The notes: generated by a model not told the origin, from the sequence alone. Counted from the stretch's first letter, positions 1 to 6,071 are shown. The stretch is 6,873 nucleotides of DNA from Gemmatimonadota bacterium (GCA_019240375.1 JAFAYN010000273.1:1-6873), one strand, 5' to 3'. Translations and numbers: made by a program.

Positions 1-1449
1 CCCGGGGCCGGGCTTCATCACCACCACCATTCCCACGTACGGGGTCCCGGCGATGTAGTTGGCCTCCACGCTCTCCACGTCCATGCACAGGTTGTTGTGG
101 GGGACGTACAGGAGCCCGGTGCGCGGCGAGAAGGCGGTCGGCTGCCAGTCCTTCGCCCCCGGCGCCGCGGGGCAGATGTCGTGGATGGGGACCCCCATGT
201 GCGGGTCCTTGGCCTCGTCCGGGAGGTACTTCCCGGTGCGCAGGTCCACCCCCTTCGAGGAGGTGACGTGCACGAAGGTGTCGGCGGAAAGGACCTGGCC
301 CGTGGCCCGGTCCAGCACGTACATGTACCCGTTGCGCTCGGGGCGGACGATCACCTTGCGGATCCGCCCGCCGATGGGGAGGTCGAGGAGGACGTTCTCG
401 TTGATTCCGTCGTAGTCGTGCACGTCGTGCGGGCTCCACTGGTACGCCCACACCGCCTCGCCGGTCTCGGGGCGCCGCGCGAAGATGGACGCCGTCCACT
501 TGTTGTCGCCGGGGCGCTGGTCGGGGTTCCAGGGGCCGGGGTTGCCGGTGCCGTAGTAGACCAGGTCCAGCTCGGGATCGTACGAGATCCACCCCCACAC
601 CGTCCCGCCCCCGTGCTTCCAGCTGTCGGCGGGCCAGGTGGTGACCCCCTGGTCCGGGGCGCGGTCCTGCGGGTAGAAGGGCCGGAAGCCGGGGCCGATC
701 AGCACGTCCTTGTCCGGCCCGGTGCTGTAGGCGCGCCAGGCGATCTTGCCGGTGGCGGCGTCCAGGGCAGTGAGCCAGCCGCGCACCCCCATCTCCCCGC
801 CGCTGTTCCCCACCAGCACCTTCCCTTTCACCACCAGCGGGGCCATGGTCATGGTCTCCCCCCGGTTGATGTCGCCCAGGCGGGTGCGCCACACCTCCTT
901 CCCCGTCGCGGCGTCCACCGCCACCGTCTGGTTGTCCAGGGTGTTGTAGAAGACCTTGCCGTCGAAGTACGCCGCCCCGCGGTTCACCACGTCGCAGCAC
1001 GCCACGCCCTGCGCGGCGCGCTGCAGGGGGGGCGCGTAGGTCCACTTGAGGGGGGCGCCGGGCCTGCTCAGGTCGAGCGCGAAGAGCTGGTTGGGGAAGG
1101 GGGAGACGATGTACATGGTGCTCCCCACCACCAGCGGGGCGGCCTCGTGGCCGCGCCGGATCCCGGTGGAAAAGGTCCAGGCCGGGCGCAGCCCGCGCAC
1201 GTTGGCGGTGGTGATCTGCGCGAGCCCGCTGAAGCGGGTGCTCTGGTAGTCCTTGGCGGGGACCAGCCACTGACCGTCCTCGGGGAGGGGGGCCTGCGTG
1301 ATCCCCACCGAACTGCGGTTGGGGAGCGCCGACCGGGGGGGCGCCTCCGACGACTCGCCGCGCGAGCACCCGGCGGCGGCGAGCGCAAAGCCGCACAGGC
1401 AGAGCGCGCCGAGCGCGGTCCGGGGTGCTGCCGGAAAGGGATGCCGCAT
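1..1449 (-). CDS. PQQ-dependent methanol/ethanol-family alcohol dehydrogenase, lanthanide type (3' end outside window)
   Basis: This quinoprotein eight-bladed propeller would oxidise a primary alcohol in the periplasm and pass electrons to a cytochrome c. 483 residues are visible; family members run to about 600, so roughly the last fifth is missing. The start at 1449 has AGGAGG 4 nt upstream, and an in-frame GTG lies directly before it. Seen in the protein: a hydrophobic leader ending in a lipobox-like Ala-Ala-Gly-Cys28; the adjacent-cysteine disulfide pair Cys151-Cys152; the PQQ-stacking Trp285; metal ligands Glu219 (in GGE), Asn303 (in GTGNP) and Asp345; an extra Asp347 forming D-Y-D; Arg372 in ERNG; and a second Cys pair 426/455 with the 29-residue spacing of methanol dehydrogenase. 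Spacings of these residues match XoxF/MxaF within one or two residues. The motif before the catalytic Asp is PHDVHD, with His where XoxF usually has Trp, so I do not name it xoxF. Family is certain; substrate (methanol, ethanol or other) is not. No haem CXXCH is visible in this part. Confidence 0.95.
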   Translation of the reverse strand, partial: MRHPFPAAPRTALGALCLCGFALAAAGCSRGESSEAPPRSALPNRSSVGITQAPLPEDGQWLVPAKDYQSTRFSGLAQITTANVRGLRPAWTFSTGIRRGHEAAPLVVGSTMYIVSPFPNQLFALDLSRPGAPLKWTYAPPLQRAAQGVACCDVVNRGAAYFDGKVFYNTLDNQTVAVDAATGKEVWRTRLGDINRGETMTMAPLVVKGKVLVGNSGGEMGVRGWLTALDAATGKIAWRAYSTGPDKDVLIGPGFRPFYPQDRAPDQGVTTWPADSWKHGGGTVWGWISYDPELDLVYYGTGNPGPWNPDQRPGDNKWTASIFARRPETGEAVWAYQWSPHDVHDYDGINENVLLDLPIGGRIRKVIVRPERNGYMYVLDRATGQVLSADTFVHVTSSKGVDLRTGKYLPDEAKDPHMGVPIHDICPAAPGAKDWQPTAFSPRTGLLYVPHNNLCMDVESVEANYIAGTPYVGMVVVMKPGPG

Positions 1450-1453
1450 CACG

Positions 1454-1459
1454 CCTCCT
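1454..1459 (-). promoter_or_regulatory. Ribosome binding site of the PQQ dehydrogenase
   Basis: On the minus strand this reads AGGAGG, four bases before the ATG at 1449 and one base before the in-frame GTG at 1452. The spacing favours the ATG. Confidence 0.7.
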
Positions 1460-1564
1460 GCACGATGGCCCAGCTCGGCATGCAGCATTCGGTGGGGATC
1501 GGGGTGTATCGGGGCCCGGGGGGCCGGGCGTCGCCGGGTCGACCAGCGACCGGGAACGGGATCA

Positions 1565-1592
1565 GGAACAGGGCTCCGGGGCATTCTGTTCC
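1565..1592. repeat. Inverted repeat GGAACAG-N14-CTGTTCC, candidate operator
   Basis: Two perfect 7-base arms (1565-1571 and 1586-1592) are separated by 14 bases. A further related half-site, CGGGAAC, lies at 1551-1557 and matches the extended right arm (CGGGAACAG on the minus strand) over its first seven bases. The position, about midway between divergent genes, suits a regulator binding site. There is no T-tract, so it is not a typical terminator. Arms of this length can arise by chance; the regulatory role is inference. Confidence 0.3.
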
Positions 1593-1724
1593 CGCTCCTC
1601 CTTCAACATCTACTCACCTTGCGTTTCGCAGCTTTCATGCCGATGCCTGGCCCCGCTCTTGCGACTCCGCGGGGCGAACCGGACAGGCGCGGACACACGA
1701 CGGACGGGACCCGGGCGGACACGG

Positions 1725-2618
1725 ATGACGGGAGAAACGGTGGGGCGGCGCGAGTTCCTGCGCAGCGCGGTGCACGGGTGCGCCGCGCTGCTGGCGCTCC
1801 CCCGCGCCCCGGAGGCGCTGCGCGTCGCGCTGGTGACCTCCGCGGGGGCGGGCGCGGCGAGCGGGGGGCGCGGGGTGACGCTGGGGGTGGAGGAGGCGGC
1901 GCGCACGGGGGCGCTGTTCGGGCAGCGGATCGAGCTGCGCACGGTGGCGGCGGGCGCGGCGGAGCGCCTGGTGCGCGCCGAGCGGCCGACGGCGCTGATC
2001 GGCGGGTGGGACCCGGCGTCGGCGCGCGCGCTGGGCGCCCTGGCCGACGCCGCGGGCGTCCTTTTCCTCAACGCCGGCTCTCCCGCGGACGCGCTGCGTG
2101 GCGCCGAGTGCCGCCGCAACGTGTTCCACGTGGAAGCGAGCGACGCCATGTACCGCGACGCCCTGGCCGGGGACGCCGGCGGCGCGACCCGCGCGGTGCT
2201 CTGGCACCCGGCGCTGGAGCGCTTCGGCGCGGCGCAGCTCAACGACCGCTTCCGCGCCCGCTTCCACACCGCCATGGACGGCCCCGCCTGGGCCGGGTGG
2301 ATGGCGGTCAAGCTGCTGTGGGAGGCGTCGCTCCGCGCCCGGACCACCGACCCGGCCGGGGTGCGCGCCTGGCTGGAGCGGGAGGGGACGCAGCTCGACG
2401 GGCACAAGGGGTGGCCGCTCTCCTTCCGCGCCTGGGACCACCAGCTCCGCCAGCCGCTGTACCGGGTGGCTCCCGCGGCGGGCGGCGGGACGCGCCTGGT
2501 GGGGGAGGTCCCCACCCGCGCCCCCGACGCCGCCGGCTCCTCGCGCGAGCTGCTGGACCGGCTCGGCGCCGGTCCGTCCACCTCCACCTGCCGTCGCATC
2601 CACGGAGGAAAGCCATGA
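1725..2618 (+). CDS. PQQ-alcohol-dehydrogenase-associated ABC-type substrate-binding protein, shortened, Tat-exported
   Basis: A 297-residue protein resembling the branched-chain-amino-acid-type binding proteins found beside PQQ alcohol dehydrogenases (the TIGR03863-type family, recalled from memory). The N-terminus has a clear twin-arginine motif, G-R-R-E-F-L-R at 7-13, followed by a hydrophobic stretch and a likely end near Ala31. Residues 33-147 look like the first Rossmann-like lobe (IGGWDP at 92-97, LNAGS at 115-119). From 160 come the family's C-terminal elements: WHPALERFGAAQL, then a helix with AWAGWMAVKLL, then LDGHKG and a final QLRQPLY (240-246). The second lobe that normally lies between seems absent. 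The ATG at 1725 has only a weak ribosome site; an in-frame GTG at 1740 has GGGAG five bases upstream and would keep the Tat motif. The stop overlaps the next ATG (ATGA). No permease or ATPase is present nearby, so transport is unproven; it may act as a periplasmic sensor or accessory protein. Confidence 0.8.
   Translation: MTGETVGRREFLRSAVHGCAALLALPRAPEALRVALVTSAGAGAASGGRGVTLGVEEAARTGALFGQRIELRTVAAGAAERLVRAERPTALIGGWDPASARALGALADAAGVLFLNAGSPADALRGAECRRNVFHVEASDAMYRDALAGDAGGATRAVLWHPALERFGAAQLNDRFRARFHTAMDGPAWAGWMAVKLLWEASLRARTTDPAGVRAWLEREGTQLDGHKGWPLSFRAWDHQLRQPLYRVAPAAGGGTRLVGEVPTRAPDAAGSSRELLDRLGAGPSTSTCRRIHGGKP
1730..1734 (+). promoter_or_regulatory. Ribosome binding site favouring an alternative GTG start at 1740
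   Basis: GGGAG lies five bases before an in-frame GTG (1740-1742), whereas the ATG at 1725 is preceded only by GC-rich sequence without a purine-rich core. If the GTG is used, the protein loses five residues and begins M-G-R-R-E-F-L-R. Confidence 0.4.
2604..2608 (+). promoter_or_regulatory. Ribosome binding site inside the upstream gene
   Basis: GGAGG lies six bases before the ATG at 2615 and sits within the end of the substrate-binding gene. It fixes the start of the lipoprotein gene and indicates translational coupling. Confidence 0.75.
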
Positions 2619-3208
2619 AAGCAGGCACGGGGGTGCTGCTGGCGCTGCTCGCGCTGTCCGCGTGCGGCGACGAGGACCGCACCCAGACCGGGTACACCGC
2701 CAGCAACGACCGGACCTCCACCTCGGGCGACGACACCACCGCCGTCCCCGCTCCGGTGGTCCCCGGGGTGGCGGACACCCTCCCCGATCCCCTCCCGCCG
2801 CAGGACACCGTCGTGGTGGCGCTGGCGCCGCTGGCGGACAGCCGGGTGCGGGGGAGCGGGCAGATGGGGGCGGTCGGCGCCTCCACCGCGGTGTCGGTGA
2901 CGCTCTCGGGCGGGAGCCCGGGGATCACCTACGAGGGGGCGATCCGCCAGGGAGCGTGCACCCGGATGGGGAGCACCCTCGCCTCGCTCGTCCCCGTCAG
3001 CGTGGACACGCTGGGGAACGGACGGGCGGCGGGCGACGTCGCCATCCCCCTGGACAGCCTGCTGGGCGGGCCGCACGTGCTGGTGTACGGGCGGAGCGGG
3101 AGGCCGGAAAGCTGCGCCCCGATCGGCCGGGGCGCGGCGCCGAAACCTGCCAAGCCCGCCGCGCCGGACACGATGAAGTCCGACACCACCCGGAGGAAGC
3201 GCGGGTGA
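2615..3208 (+). CDS. Small lipoprotein of unknown function with a possible SOD/CHRD-like beta domain
   Basis: I do not recognise this 197-residue protein as a named family. It starts with a short leader and a good lipobox, Leu-Ser-Ala-Cys17, so it is probably lipid-anchored on the outside of the inner membrane or in the outer membrane. Residues 18-65 are a low-complexity linker rich in Asp, Thr and Pro. Residues 66-172 look like a beta domain: V-S-V-T-L-S-G-G-S-P-G, then a Cys115, then regularly spaced Leu/Val strands, G-P-H-V-L-V-Y and Cys167. The order (Gly-x-Pro-Gly turn, Cys, Asp-x-x-Gly-x-Gly, His-x-x-Val, Cys) recalls Cu/Zn superoxide dismutase-like or CHRD domains with the metal-binding histidines lost. 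Cys115 and Cys167 could form a disulfide. The tail (173-197) is Lys/Pro-rich. Its 4-nt overlaps with both neighbours place it firmly in the PQQ-associated gene run. The fold assignment is weak inference. Confidence 0.85.
   Translation: MKAGTGVLLALLALSACGDEDRTQTGYTASNDRTSTSGDDTTAVPAPVVPGVADTLPDPLPPQDTVVVALAPLADSRVRGSGQMGAVGASTAVSVTLSGGSPGITYEGAIRQGACTRMGSTLASLVPVSVDTLGNGRAAGDVAIPLDSLLGGPHVLVYGRSGRPESCAPIGRGAAPKPAKPAAPDTMKSDTTRRKRG
3192..3196 (+). promoter_or_regulatory. Ribosome binding site fixing the GTG start of the propeller gene
   Basis: GGAGG lies eight bases before the GTG at 3205, inside the end of the lipoprotein gene. It is what identifies the GTG rather than any later ATG as the start. 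Confidence 0.75.
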
Positions 3209-4200
3209 GCGGACGGTCCACGACGCGCCGGGCGGGAACGGCGCTGGCGGCGGGGGCGCTCCTCGCCCTCGCCCGCCCGGCCCCGGCCCAGCTCCTGTAC
3301 GTGAGCAACGAGGCGGCGCGCACCGTGTCGGTGGTGGACGCCGCGGCCCGGCGCGTGGTGGCCACCATCCCGGTGGGGGTGCGCCCCCGGGGGATCCAGC
3401 TTTCCCCGGACGGGCGGCGCGTGTACGTGGCGCTGAGCGACGAGCACCCCCGGGTGCAGAGCGGGCGCGACGCGGTGGCGGTGATCGACGCCGCCACGCG
3501 GCGGGTGGTGGCCCGCTACGCCGCGGGGACCGACCCGGAGCAGTTCGGCGTCACCCCGGACGGGACACGGCTCTACGCCTCCAACGAGGACGCGGGGACG
3601 GCCAGCGTCACCAGCCTGCGCACCGGGCGGACCATGGCGACGCTGGTGGTGGGGATCGAGCCGGAGGGGGTGGCGGTGAGCCCGGACGGGCGGTGGGTGT
3701 ACGTGACCGCCGAGACCAGCAACACCGTGTCGGTGATCGACACGCGGCGCGAAAAGGTGGCCGCCTCCTTCCTGGTGGACGTCCGCCCCCGCGCTGCGGC
3801 CTTCGCCCCGGACGGGAGCCGCGCCTACGTCACCAACGAGATCAGCGGGACCCTTTCGGTGATCGACGCGCGCCGGCACGAGGTGACCGGGAGCGTGGAG
3901 CTGGAGCGGGGCGAGGGGAAGCCGGTGGGGGTGGTGGTCTCGCCCGACGGGGCGCGCGTGTACGTGGCCAACGGGGGCGCCGGGGCGGTGTCGGTGGTGG
4001 ACGCGCGCACCCTGCGGGTGGTGGGACGGGTTCCGGTGGGGCGGCGGCCGTGGGGGATCGCCCTGTCCCGCGACGGACGCTGGCTGTACACCGTCAACGG
4101 GCTTTCCAACAGCGTGTCGGTGGTGGACACCCGCACCCTGCGGGTGGTGGCGACCATCCCGGTGGGGGCGCGCCCCTGGGGGATCGCCGTGGGACGATGA
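3205..4200 (+). CDS. PQQ-associated seven-bladed YVTN beta-propeller protein, periplasmic
   Basis: A 331-residue exported protein starting at a GTG that overlaps the previous stop (GTGA). A leader with basic residues Arg4, Arg8 and Arg9 and a hydrophobic core ends at Ala-Pro-Ala28, a good signal peptidase I site. The rest is seven repeats of about 40-46 residues. Each has the pattern (L/V)Y(V/T)xN followed by S-V-(V/I)-D, then V-V-A-x-(I/V)-x-V-G, then R-P-x-G-(I/V) and S-x-D-G. This is the YVTN/NHL propeller, and it best fits the 'PQQ-dependent catabolism-associated beta-propeller' group (TIGR03866-type, from memory), as shown by the K-P-V-G-V motif and the closing R-P-W-G-I-A repeats. No catalytic residues are known for this group; it is thought to act as a binding or scaffold protein near the quinoprotein dehydrogenase. 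The last two blades are also very similar at the DNA level. Confidence 0.9.
   Translation: MSGRSTTRRAGTALAAGALLALARPAPAQLLYVSNEAARTVSVVDAAARRVVATIPVGVRPRGIQLSPDGRRVYVALSDEHPRVQSGRDAVAVIDAATRRVVARYAAGTDPEQFGVTPDGTRLYASNEDAGTASVTSLRTGRTMATLVVGIEPEGVAVSPDGRWVYVTAETSNTVSVIDTRREKVAASFLVDVRPRAAAFAPDGSRAYVTNEISGTLSVIDARRHEVTGSVELERGEGKPVGVVVSPDGARVYVANGGAGAVSVVDARTLRVVGRVPVGRRPWGIALSRDGRWLYTVNGLSNSVSVVDTRTLRVVATIPVGARPWGIAVGR
3988..4188 (+). repeat. Near-identical DNA repeats of the last two propeller blades (126-base period)
   Basis: The 75 bases at 3988-4062 and 4114-4188 are closely similar, including a 19-base exact block around CACCCTGCGGGTGGT. The spacing of 126 bases equals 42 codons, one blade. 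A more diverged copy of the same segment occurs in blade 1 near 3325-3399. The similarity includes synonymous positions, which suggests recent duplication or conversion between blades, although biased codon use also contributes. Confidence 0.6.
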
Positions 4201-4224
4201 GCACGCTCCCGAGCACCCGGCCCC

Positions 4225-4232
4225 GGAAAGGA
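4225..4232 (+). promoter_or_regulatory. Ribosome binding site of the FNT transporter
   Basis: GGAAAGGA lies four bases before the ATG at 4237, in the 36-base gap after the propeller gene. The short gap and absence of a hairpin suggest co-transcription with the upstream genes. Confidence 0.6.
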
Positions 4233-4236
4233 CCCC

Positions 4237-5103
4237 ATGAGCGATGAACGGGAGGAACCCTCCGCCGACACGGACGACGACTCGCCGGCCCACACGCCGG
4301 ACCTGAGCGAGGCGGAGGACAAGAAGGTCGAGGAGGAGCAGTCGCTCGACGCGCGCACCACGTACGAGGTGGTCCGCCGCGAGGGGGAGCGCGAGCTGGA
4401 GCGGTCCAGCTCCGCCCTGGCCTGGTCGGGACTGGCCGCCGGGCTGGCGATGGGCTTCTCCCTGGTGGCGCAGGGGCTCCTGCACTCCCACCTCCCGGAC
4501 GCGCACTGGCGCCCGCTGGTGGTCAACCTCGGCTACGCGGTGGGGTTCCTGATCGTGATCCTGGGGAGCCAGCAGCTCTTCACCGAGAACACCCTCACCG
4601 CCATCGTCCCCCTCCTGGCCCGGCGCGACCGGACCACCCTCGGCAACGTGGCCCGGCTCTGGGCGGTCGTTCTGGCGGCCAACGTGCTGGGGGCGCTGGT
4701 CTTCGCCTGGGTGATCGCGCGCACGCAGCTGTTCGACCCGGAGGTGCACCACTCGTTCGCGGAGCTGTCGCGCGAGGCCACCAAGAGCGGGTTCGGCATC
4801 ACCGTCCTCCGCGCCGTCTTCGCCGGGTGGCTGATCGCGCTGATGGTGTGGATGCTCCCCGCCGCGCAGACCGTACACGTCTGGGTGATCGTGGTGGTGA
4901 CCTGGCTGGTGGGGGTGGGGCACTTCTCCCACGTGGTCGCGGGATCGGTGGAAGCGTTCTACCTGGCCGCCACCGGGGAAGAGAGCTGGGGCGGTGCGCT
5001 GGGCGGCTTCGTCCTCCCCGCCCTGCTGGGGAACGTGCTCGGGGGGACGGCGCTGGTAGCCGCGCTGAACCACGCGCAGGCGGTCTCGGGCGAGGGGAGC
5101 TGA
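4237..5103 (+). CDS. Formate/nitrite transporter (FNT) family channel, YfdC-like
   Basis: A 288-residue inner-membrane protein of the FNT family, whose pentameric channels pass small monovalent anions such as formate, nitrite, acetate or hydrosulfide. Residues 1-58 form a long, acidic then charged, cytoplasmic tail ending in the REGERELER helix typical of YfdC-type members. Six membrane segments can be drawn at about 61-81, 93-112, 138-160, 188-210, 213-236 and 256-279. The omega-loop signature L-F-T-E-N (114-118) aligns with LFTST of FocA. His232 in GHFSHVVAGS corresponds to the central gating histidine of FocA. It lies 36 bases behind the propeller gene, probably in the same transcript, which suggests handling of a carboxylate produced by the neighbouring dehydrogenase. 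The exact substrate cannot be read from sequence. It ends 5 bases from the stop of the convergent gene. Confidence 0.93.
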   Translation: MSDEREEPSADTDDDSPAHTPDLSEAEDKKVEEEQSLDARTTYEVVRREGERELERSSSALAWSGLAAGLAMGFSLVAQGLLHSHLPDAHWRPLVVNLGYAVGFLIVILGSQQLFTENTLTAIVPLLARRDRTTLGNVARLWAVVLAANVLGALVFAWVIARTQLFDPEVHHSFAELSREATKSGFGITVLRAVFAGWLIALMVWMLPAAQTVHVWVIVVVTWLVGVGHFSHVVAGSVEAFYLAATGEESWGGALGGFVLPALLGNVLGGTALVAALNHAQAVSGEGS

Positions 5104-5108
5104 GGCGG

Positions 5109-6071
5109 CTACCCGCCCGCGGAGCGCGCCGGCGGGAGGCGCCAGATCTCCACCCGCCCCTGCAGCACCAGGGGGATGGCGACCTCCCCTCGCCGGGTGT
5201 CCACCCCCAGGTCGGCGGGCTGCCAGAGGTCGCGGATCATCCGCTCGTCGCTCCCCCCGGAAAGGACGTGCAGGCTGGAATCGCTCCAGCAGGTGACCAG
5301 GAGCCGCCCGTCGGCCAGACGCTCCACCCCGTCGAAGCGTCCCAGGCCGCGCGCCAGCACGGTGCGGGCCGACTCCCCCGGGCGCAGGGCGTACACCTCA
5401 CTGCGGAAGGGGTCGAACGACACCACGATCCAGCGCCGCCCCGCCGGGTCCCAGGTGATCCCGTTGGGGCGCCCCAGCGCCGCCCCCTGCGCCACCACCG
5501 ACACGGAGCGGCCCGGACCGACGGCGAAGATCCGGTCGCCGCCCGGGTGCAGCACCCCGATCCGGGTCATGGCGATCCCGCTGTCCGTCACCCGGAGCGA
5601 ACCGTCGGGCCCCACGGCCACGTCGTTGAGGAGCACCGCGCGCTGGGGGCGCAGGTCCACCGTTGCCAGTGGCGCCCCGGTGCGCCGGTCGAAGCCGCGC
5701 AGCACGTCGATGTCGGCCACCCACAGGGTGTCGCCGTGCAGCGCCATCCCCTTGGGCGCGTCCAGCATGGCGCCGTTCTTCCCCCCCTGCACGAACACGC
5801 TCGAGCGCCCCGGGTCCGCCGCCGGGAAGCGGACGATGTAGCCGTTGCCGTCCTTGCTCGACCCCGGCCCGTCCATGTTGGAAACGAAGTACACGTCCTG
5901 ATCCGGGTCGTAGCGGACCGACTCGGGGGAGCGGAACCCCTGGAGCACGTGGAGCTGCCGCGCGCGCGACAGCTCGGCGGGGTGGCGAGGCTCGGGGGCC
6001 GAGCGGCACGAGGCCGCGAGCGCGCCCGTGGCCAGGAGGACCCGCATCGCGGAGTGGAACCGGTGCGCCAT
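5109..6071 (-). CDS. SMP-30/gluconolactonase-like six-bladed propeller lipoprotein
   Basis: A 320-residue protein of the SGL (SMP-30/gluconolactonase/LRE-like) superfamily, metal-dependent hydrolases usually acting on lactones or related esters. All four divalent-metal ligands of SMP-30 can be matched: Glu50 in S-P-E-S, Asn149 in L-L-N-D, Asn203 in R-P-N-G and Asp247 in F-D-G-V, each followed by the expected strand pattern (for example GPDGSLRVTDSG after Asn149). The leader ends with Ala-Ala-Ser-Cys22, a lipobox-like site, so an envelope lipoprotein is likely. I chose the start at 6071 because it puts the leader at the N-terminus; an upstream in-frame ATG at 6290 would add Gly/Pro/Arg-rich residues and overlap the antitoxin gene. 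An inner Met9 at 6047 is also possible; none has a strong ribosome site. It converges with the FNT gene. A lactonase beside a PQQ dehydrogenase would make sense for sugar or diol oxidation, but the link is inference. Confidence 0.85.
   Translation of the reverse strand: MAHRFHSAMRVLLATGALAASCRSAPEPRHPAELSRARQLHVLQGFRSPESVRYDPDQDVYFVSNMDGPGSSKDGNGYIVRFPAADPGRSSVFVQGGKNGAMLDAPKGMALHGDTLWVADIDVLRGFDRRTGAPLATVDLRPQRAVLLNDVAVGPDGSLRVTDSGIAMTRIGVLHPGGDRIFAVGPGRSVSVVAQGAALGRPNGITWDPAGRRWIVVSFDPFRSEVYALRPGESARTVLARGLGRFDGVERLADGRLLVTCWSDSSLHVLSGGSDERMIRDLWQPADLGVDTRRGEVAIPLVLQGRVEIWRLPPARSAGG

Larger units (their letters stand above)
1450..1724. other. Divergent intergenic region between the dehydrogenase and the PQQ-associated gene run
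   Basis: This 275-base gap separates two divergently read units that appear functionally linked, so it should hold both promoters and any shared operator. It is less GC-rich around 1595-1635 than its surroundings. I see no convincing -35/-10 pair and no sigma-54 type element on either strand. The repeats noticed are an inverted repeat at 1565-1592 and a 10-base-spaced direct repeat of ATCGGGG at 1498-1514. Long reading frames cross this gap on the plus strand, but their translation is unlike any known protein and is probably a high-GC artefact. Confidence 0.6.

Noticed and set aside
1425..1724. N-terminal extension of the substrate-binding-like protein to 1425
   Set aside because: The extra 100 residues are low-complexity, cross the dehydrogenase start, and would bury the Tat signal inside the protein.
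97..1728. 543-residue open frame on the plus strand
   Set aside because: It lies opposite the clearly recognisable dehydrogenase and translates to His/Pro/Gly/Arg-rich sequence, as expected for an antisense frame in GC-rich DNA.
1610..3076. 488-residue open frame on the minus strand
   Set aside because: It is antisense to the substrate-binding-like and lipoprotein genes and has no recognisable motif.
2929..5073. 714-residue open frame on the minus strand
   Set aside because: It is antisense to the propeller and FNT genes. Its repeated HHP/HHR pattern simply mirrors the propeller repeats.
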